Notes under the pieces: generated by a model
The model's database searches: none
Told to the model about the DNA's origin: nothing
The model's input: the letters and a program-made list of their open reading frames with translations, nothing else
Made by a program: the position numbers and the translations under genes
Part shown: positions 60,907-64,000 of the stretch, piece after piece
How the letters are laid out: each line of letters opens with the position of its first letter
Position numbering within the stretch: position 1 is the stretch's first letter
Source: Chitinophaga filiformis
Lineage (GTDB): Bacteria > Bacteroidota > Bacteroidia > Chitinophagales > Chitinophagaceae
Direction: 5' to 3'
NCBI RefSeq assembly: GCF_900102545.1
Contig: NZ_FNBN01000003.1
Location: 1,231,461-1,295,460, forward strand
Length of the DNA stretch: 64,000 nucleotides

Positions 60907-61692
60907 ATGAAACTGCAAATAATACCAGACAGCTTATTGGATCAATATAGAATGCATGTAACAGAATATGCATTGTCGGGCAGATTTTCTCAATTAAAAG
61001 ACGCGGAAATTTCCACGGATGGGTTTAGTTTTTATACTTCTGTGGCTTCAGTATATTCCAGTAAAATTGAAGGGGAGACAATAGAGCTGGATTCTTATAT
61101 TAAGCACAAACGTTTCGGGGTCGAATTTCAACCAGATTATACACGTAAGATAGATGATTTGTATCTGGCTTATCAGTTCGCGAGCGCCGCTGCATTGGAC
61201 CGTAACCGTTTAGCTGAAGCTCATGCTCTTTTAACCAGGCATATCCTTCCGAAGAGCTACCAAGGTAAATTCAGGAGTAAGAATATGTACGTGACCACTA
61301 AAGATGGTCGTATTGAATACGTCGCTGCTTCGCCTTTTCAAGTGGAAGAAGCAATGGAAAAGCTATATGTAGACATTAATCTACTGTTGAAAAACGATCT
61401 CACTATAGAGGAGGCATTATACTTTGCAAGTATGATCCACCTTGTATTTGTAAAAATTCACCCGTGGAATGATGGTAATGGTCGTAGTGCACGATTGTTA
61501 GAAAAATGGTTCCTTGCGAGGAAGTTTGGAGAGAAGGCCTGGTTCGTTCAATCAGAAAAATACTATTATGTGCATCATCAGACCTATTATGATAATATAC
61601 GTGCATTAGGACTTGAATATGATTTTCTGGATTATAGCAAGGCGATGCCGTTTTTATTGATGTTGCCGGAAGCGCTGAGAAGTGAGGGATAG
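60907..61692 (+). CDS. Fic-domain protein (probable AMP-transferase, self-inhibited class)
   Basis: 261 aa from ATG 60907; an earlier in-frame start would lie inside the tRNA gene. The Fic core is HPWNDGNGRSARLLEKW with catalytic His185 and the phosphate-binding GNGR at 190-193. An N-terminal motif YSSKIEGE (50-57) matches the [ST]xxxE[GN] inhibitory helix of class II Fic proteins, so activity is probably held off in cis. The C-terminal region is helical. There is no antitoxin gene nearby. Target unknown. It sits directly 3' of tRNA-Lys. Confidence 0.9.
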   Translation: MKLQIIPDSLLDQYRMHVTEYALSGRFSQLKDAEISTDGFSFYTSVASVYSSKIEGETIELDSYIKHKRFGVEFQPDYTRKIDDLYLAYQFASAAALDRNRLAEAHALLTRHILPKSYQGKFRSKNMYVTTKDGRIEYVAASPFQVEEAMEKLYVDINLLLKNDLTIEEALYFASMIHLVFVKIHPWNDGNGRSARLLEKWFLARKFGEKAWFVQSEKYYYVHHQTYYDNIRALGLEYDFLDYSKAMPFLLMLPEALRSEG

Positions 61693-62137
61693 GTAGACTC
61701 AATCCGAAAAGTTAGTAATGGAATAACATAGTAGATATTGTGTCGGTTTAACGTTAGCCCCAAAAGGTTTAGTGTCCTATTCAGACTGAATAGAGGGAAG
61801 GTGAGTACAAGCGGGATTATTTTTCTCGTAGGTCATATTTTTCCATTAAAGCTTTTACTTTCGCAGGCCACCAAAGATATGCTACGCGGTCTGACCGTCG
61901 CTATTGACAGCCATTCTTCATTACAAGCGGAAGAAATTACCAGGGAGATTATAAAGTCTCCCGTTTTGTATATGCAACATATTATAAAGGATAACGAATC
62001 CTTTTATTTTCCAGTCATTTTCTTAGCGCAGAAAAATTAACCGCTTGAAAGGCCTGAAACGTTTAGCCTAACCAAATCCGACAGATCATTTTTGCTGTTC
62101 CGAATTAATTGATTAATATGAGGTTAAATCAAATAGT
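61693..62137 (+). other. 445-bp gap with only a weak open frame
   Basis: The single long frame (61738-62040, TTG start, about 100 aa, ending DNESFYFPVIFLAQKN) has no recognisable domain and no start or promoter that I can support. It may be a remnant of a gene. I see no repeat or RNA structure. Confidence 0.4.
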
Positions 62138-63553
62138 ATGACAAAATTTAAGTTTTGGAATATTATCCCTGCGCTGTTCCTTGTCGCCCCAATTTCATTT
62201 CTCAGTAATCCTGTTAAAGCGCAACAGATTCAGTTTATATCCAAAACCGGCCCTAAAAAAGTAAAGGTTTTTTATACCCCCTTTCTACCTGCCAATACCA
62301 TGCTGGTAGATTCGCTTGCTGTAGACACCGTTGGGCTCATGACTTTCAACATCGATAAGCCGGCAATGGCTATGCTCTATGTGGATATGCTGATGCCATT
62401 TACCATGTGCCTGCAGCCTGGCGAAATAACCACCGTTACATTCAGTAAACAAGGCATAGCGTTTTCACAGCCCAATGCCTACTACCAGCATAAAAAGCAA
62501 CAGCTTGGCTATACGAGCGCCAGCGCCCGAACATATATGCTGCCCGAAAGCCTAAATCTAAAGCAAACCATAAAGGCAATTGACAGCTTCCACACGATCG
62601 AAATGGCATTCCTGGAACCCTACAAATCAGCCTTGCCCGGCTGGTTCTATGAACGTGAAAAGCTGTTATATCACGTTCAGGCACAAACAGCAAAAATTAT
62701 TGCGGCAAATAAAAGGCAGGTTAGCTACGCCGACCTGATAAAGATAGACCCCGCCTTAAAAGAGGTGATCAAAGTCCCGGCTCATGCAGAGCTCAACTTC
62801 CGGCCCGAATATTATATGTATCTATCCTTTTACTTTTTTAAGGCATATGCGAACGATGATGCCGAAACGTACCCCGTTCGCCACCGTAAGGTAATACAGG
62901 CAATACAGGCGGCAAAATTTCCGGCAAGTACTATCGAAAATTACAACATCTTTTGGCTGTCCTTCATGATACCAACCGTTGGTAACACCACTACTCTTAA
63001 TGAATATGTACAGCTGTGGCAGGCGGCAAAGCAATCCATCACCAACAAATCCAGCCTGCTGTTAATAGATGGTATGCTAAGGGGAAAAGCCAATGAACTC
63101 AACGACGTGGCTACACTCAAAAAGAATAGTACGATTCCTGCCATTGACTTTGAAGACGAAAAGGGAAACAAGGTATCCCTGTCAAAATGGAAAGGAAAAT
63201 GGATCTACCTGGATATTTGGGCAACCTGGTGCGCACCCTGCCGCATCGATATGGAAAAAAAGAAGGAACTGGGCTTTGATAACCTGGGTGATGGCATTGT
63301 ATTGGTTAATGTGTGCGCAGACAGTAAGCGTGCCGACTGGCAAAACGCCATCAATACCCTAAAGCCTCCTGGTGTAAATCTGTATGCTGGCAATGACATC
63401 AAGGAGCAGCTGTTGACCAGCTACCAGATCAAGGGTTATCCTCATTACGTGCTCATACGGCCAGACGGGAAGATTGAGCAAAACGCGGCAAGCGGTCCTT
63501 CACAGGTTATTGATCACCTTCGGAAAAGCGCATTACTGTCTGCTAAAGACTAA
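62138..63553 (+). CDS. TlpA-like thioredoxin-domain protein, exported
   Basis: 471 aa with a signal peptide ending VKAQ at about 29. The first 330 residues are a variable N-domain as found in Bacteroidota TlpA-like disulfide proteins. The thioredoxin domain begins near 333 (STIPAIDFEDEKGNKVSLSKWKGKWIYLDIWATWC) with the redox site CAPC at 365-368 and the cis-Pro region IKGYPHYVLIRPDGKI. It probably reduces or isomerises periplasmic disulfides. Confidence 0.9.
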   Translation: MTKFKFWNIIPALFLVAPISFLSNPVKAQQIQFISKTGPKKVKVFYTPFLPANTMLVDSLAVDTVGLMTFNIDKPAMAMLYVDMLMPFTMCLQPGEITTVTFSKQGIAFSQPNAYYQHKKQQLGYTSASARTYMLPESLNLKQTIKAIDSFHTIEMAFLEPYKSALPGWFYEREKLLYHVQAQTAKIIAANKRQVSYADLIKIDPALKEVIKVPAHAELNFRPEYYMYLSFYFFKAYANDDAETYPVRHRKVIQAIQAAKFPASTIENYNIFWLSFMIPTVGNTTTLNEYVQLWQAAKQSITNKSSLLLIDGMLRGKANELNDVATLKKNSTIPAIDFEDEKGNKVSLSKWKGKWIYLDIWATWCAPCRIDMEKKKELGFDNLGDGIVLVNVCADSKRADWQNAINTLKPPGVNLYAGNDIKEQLLTSYQIKGYPHYVLIRPDGKIEQNAASGPSQVIDHLRKSALLSAKD

Positions 63554-63743
63554 GTGTTATAATTGTTCAATAGATCAGCAAAAAGGAAATTCGTCTGGAT
63601 GCCTAAACAGGAGAAATGTGTTCTCATTGGAATTTCCGTATTGTCTCTTATTTATATCGTCTTCGCAATTTGCAATTCATAGATAGCGAAAGATCATCAG
63701 AGATAAGTTGCAATAGCTAATACTTCATCTGTCAGATCAAATA

Positions 63744-64000
63744 TTATTTTCCTATTGACTCTATATCTTCCTGATATGCTATTTCAGCAACCGGTTTAGG
63801 TATTCTTTTCCTGAAATACCACACTAAACCAATGGTTACTATCAGGCATATTAATGCTGTGTACCAGTGCGTAGCTGATGGACGAAGAGGATCTTCCGTT
63901 GTCCATCCGAGCTGGCGGGAGTATGATTCCACCAGGTTTACGGACCCGAAAATAAAATCACCCAGAATAGCCAGCTTGAGGTTGCCTGTGAGGTAATAGA
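63744..64000 (-). CDS. C-terminal part of a membrane protein, cut by the right edge
   Basis: The minus-strand frame is open from its stop at 63744 to the window edge, so at least 85 residues are coded. The visible part reads NLKLAILGDFIFGSVNLVES, QLGWTTEDPLRPS, then a membrane helix (WYTALICLIVTIGLVWYF) and a basic RKRIPKP tail. The GTG at 63932 is internal and not the true start. I do not recognise the family. It is convergent with the TlpA-like gene. Confidence 0.6.
   Translation of the reverse strand, partial: YYLTGNLKLAILGDFIFGSVNLVESYSRQLGWTTEDPLRPSATHWYTALICLIVTIGLVWYFRKRIPKPVAEIAYQEDIESIGK

Noticed and set aside
61738..62040. 100-aa protein after the Fic gene
   Set aside because: TTG start, no domain, no promoter; could be a gene remnant. 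Kept only as a note on the gap.

Overview
The window looks like a chromosome segment of a Bacteroidota bacterium, most likely family Chitinophagaceae and plausibly Chitinophaga. The evidence is a TonB-dependent receptor with an N-terminal carboxypeptidase-regulatory-like domain, a GSCFA protein, an LptE-secG-mltG neighbourhood, MocR-type regulators, promoters of the TTG-N19/20-TAnnTTTG type, and starts with little Shine-Dalgarno signal. MiaE, which needs oxygen, suggests aerobic growth. I ran no database search; all names come from motifs and family knowledge.

Layout. 0-8.3 kb: a small membrane protein, a giant TamB-like protein, and a minus-strand run of GumN/TraB-like protein, AONS-like PLP enzyme, lipoprotein and DinB-like protein. 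8.3-16.1 kb: gamma-glutamyltransferase, TonB-dependent receptor, a MORN-variant protein and an M14 carboxypeptidase. 16.2-24.1 kb: a minus-strand envelope/housekeeping block read in the order miaB, sigma-54 activator, lptE, repeat-rich protein, secG, terminator, mltG, brkB-like, redoxin. 24.2-29.7 kb: two NarL-type two-component pairs separated by a repeat zone, a histidine phosphatase and a 28-bp perfect inverted repeat. 29.9-40.8 kb: MarR, a MocR-like protein lacking the PLP lysine, ArsR, then a TetR-controlled tripartite ABC efflux operon (TolC, HlyD, two ATPases, two permeases) with matching TetR palindromes before tetR and before tolC, and a second, intact MocR regulator.

40.8-45.2 kb is the most unusual part: an alkylation-repair cluster embedded in repeats. 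An ArsR-type DNA-binding domain is fused to the Ada methyl-phosphotriester Zn domain, and is followed by alkA and ogt. Around and between them lie three tandem copies of a 148-bp element with terminal inverted repeats, a 43-bp minisatellite, a CAACAT-type low-complexity tract, and further element copies. The same element recurs as an inverted pair at 51.9-52.4 kb, each copy abutting a short minisatellite at its end.

45.2-60.7 kb: PLP decarboxylase, EamA transporter, GNAT-DinB fusion, Nudix, RlmB, HMG-CoA lyase, GSCFA, MFS transporter, patatin with a barrel domain, miaE, bioF and penicillin acylase. 60.7-64 kb: tRNA-Lys(UUU) with a clear promoter and terminator, a Fic protein, a TlpA-like oxidoreductase and a membrane protein cut by the right edge.
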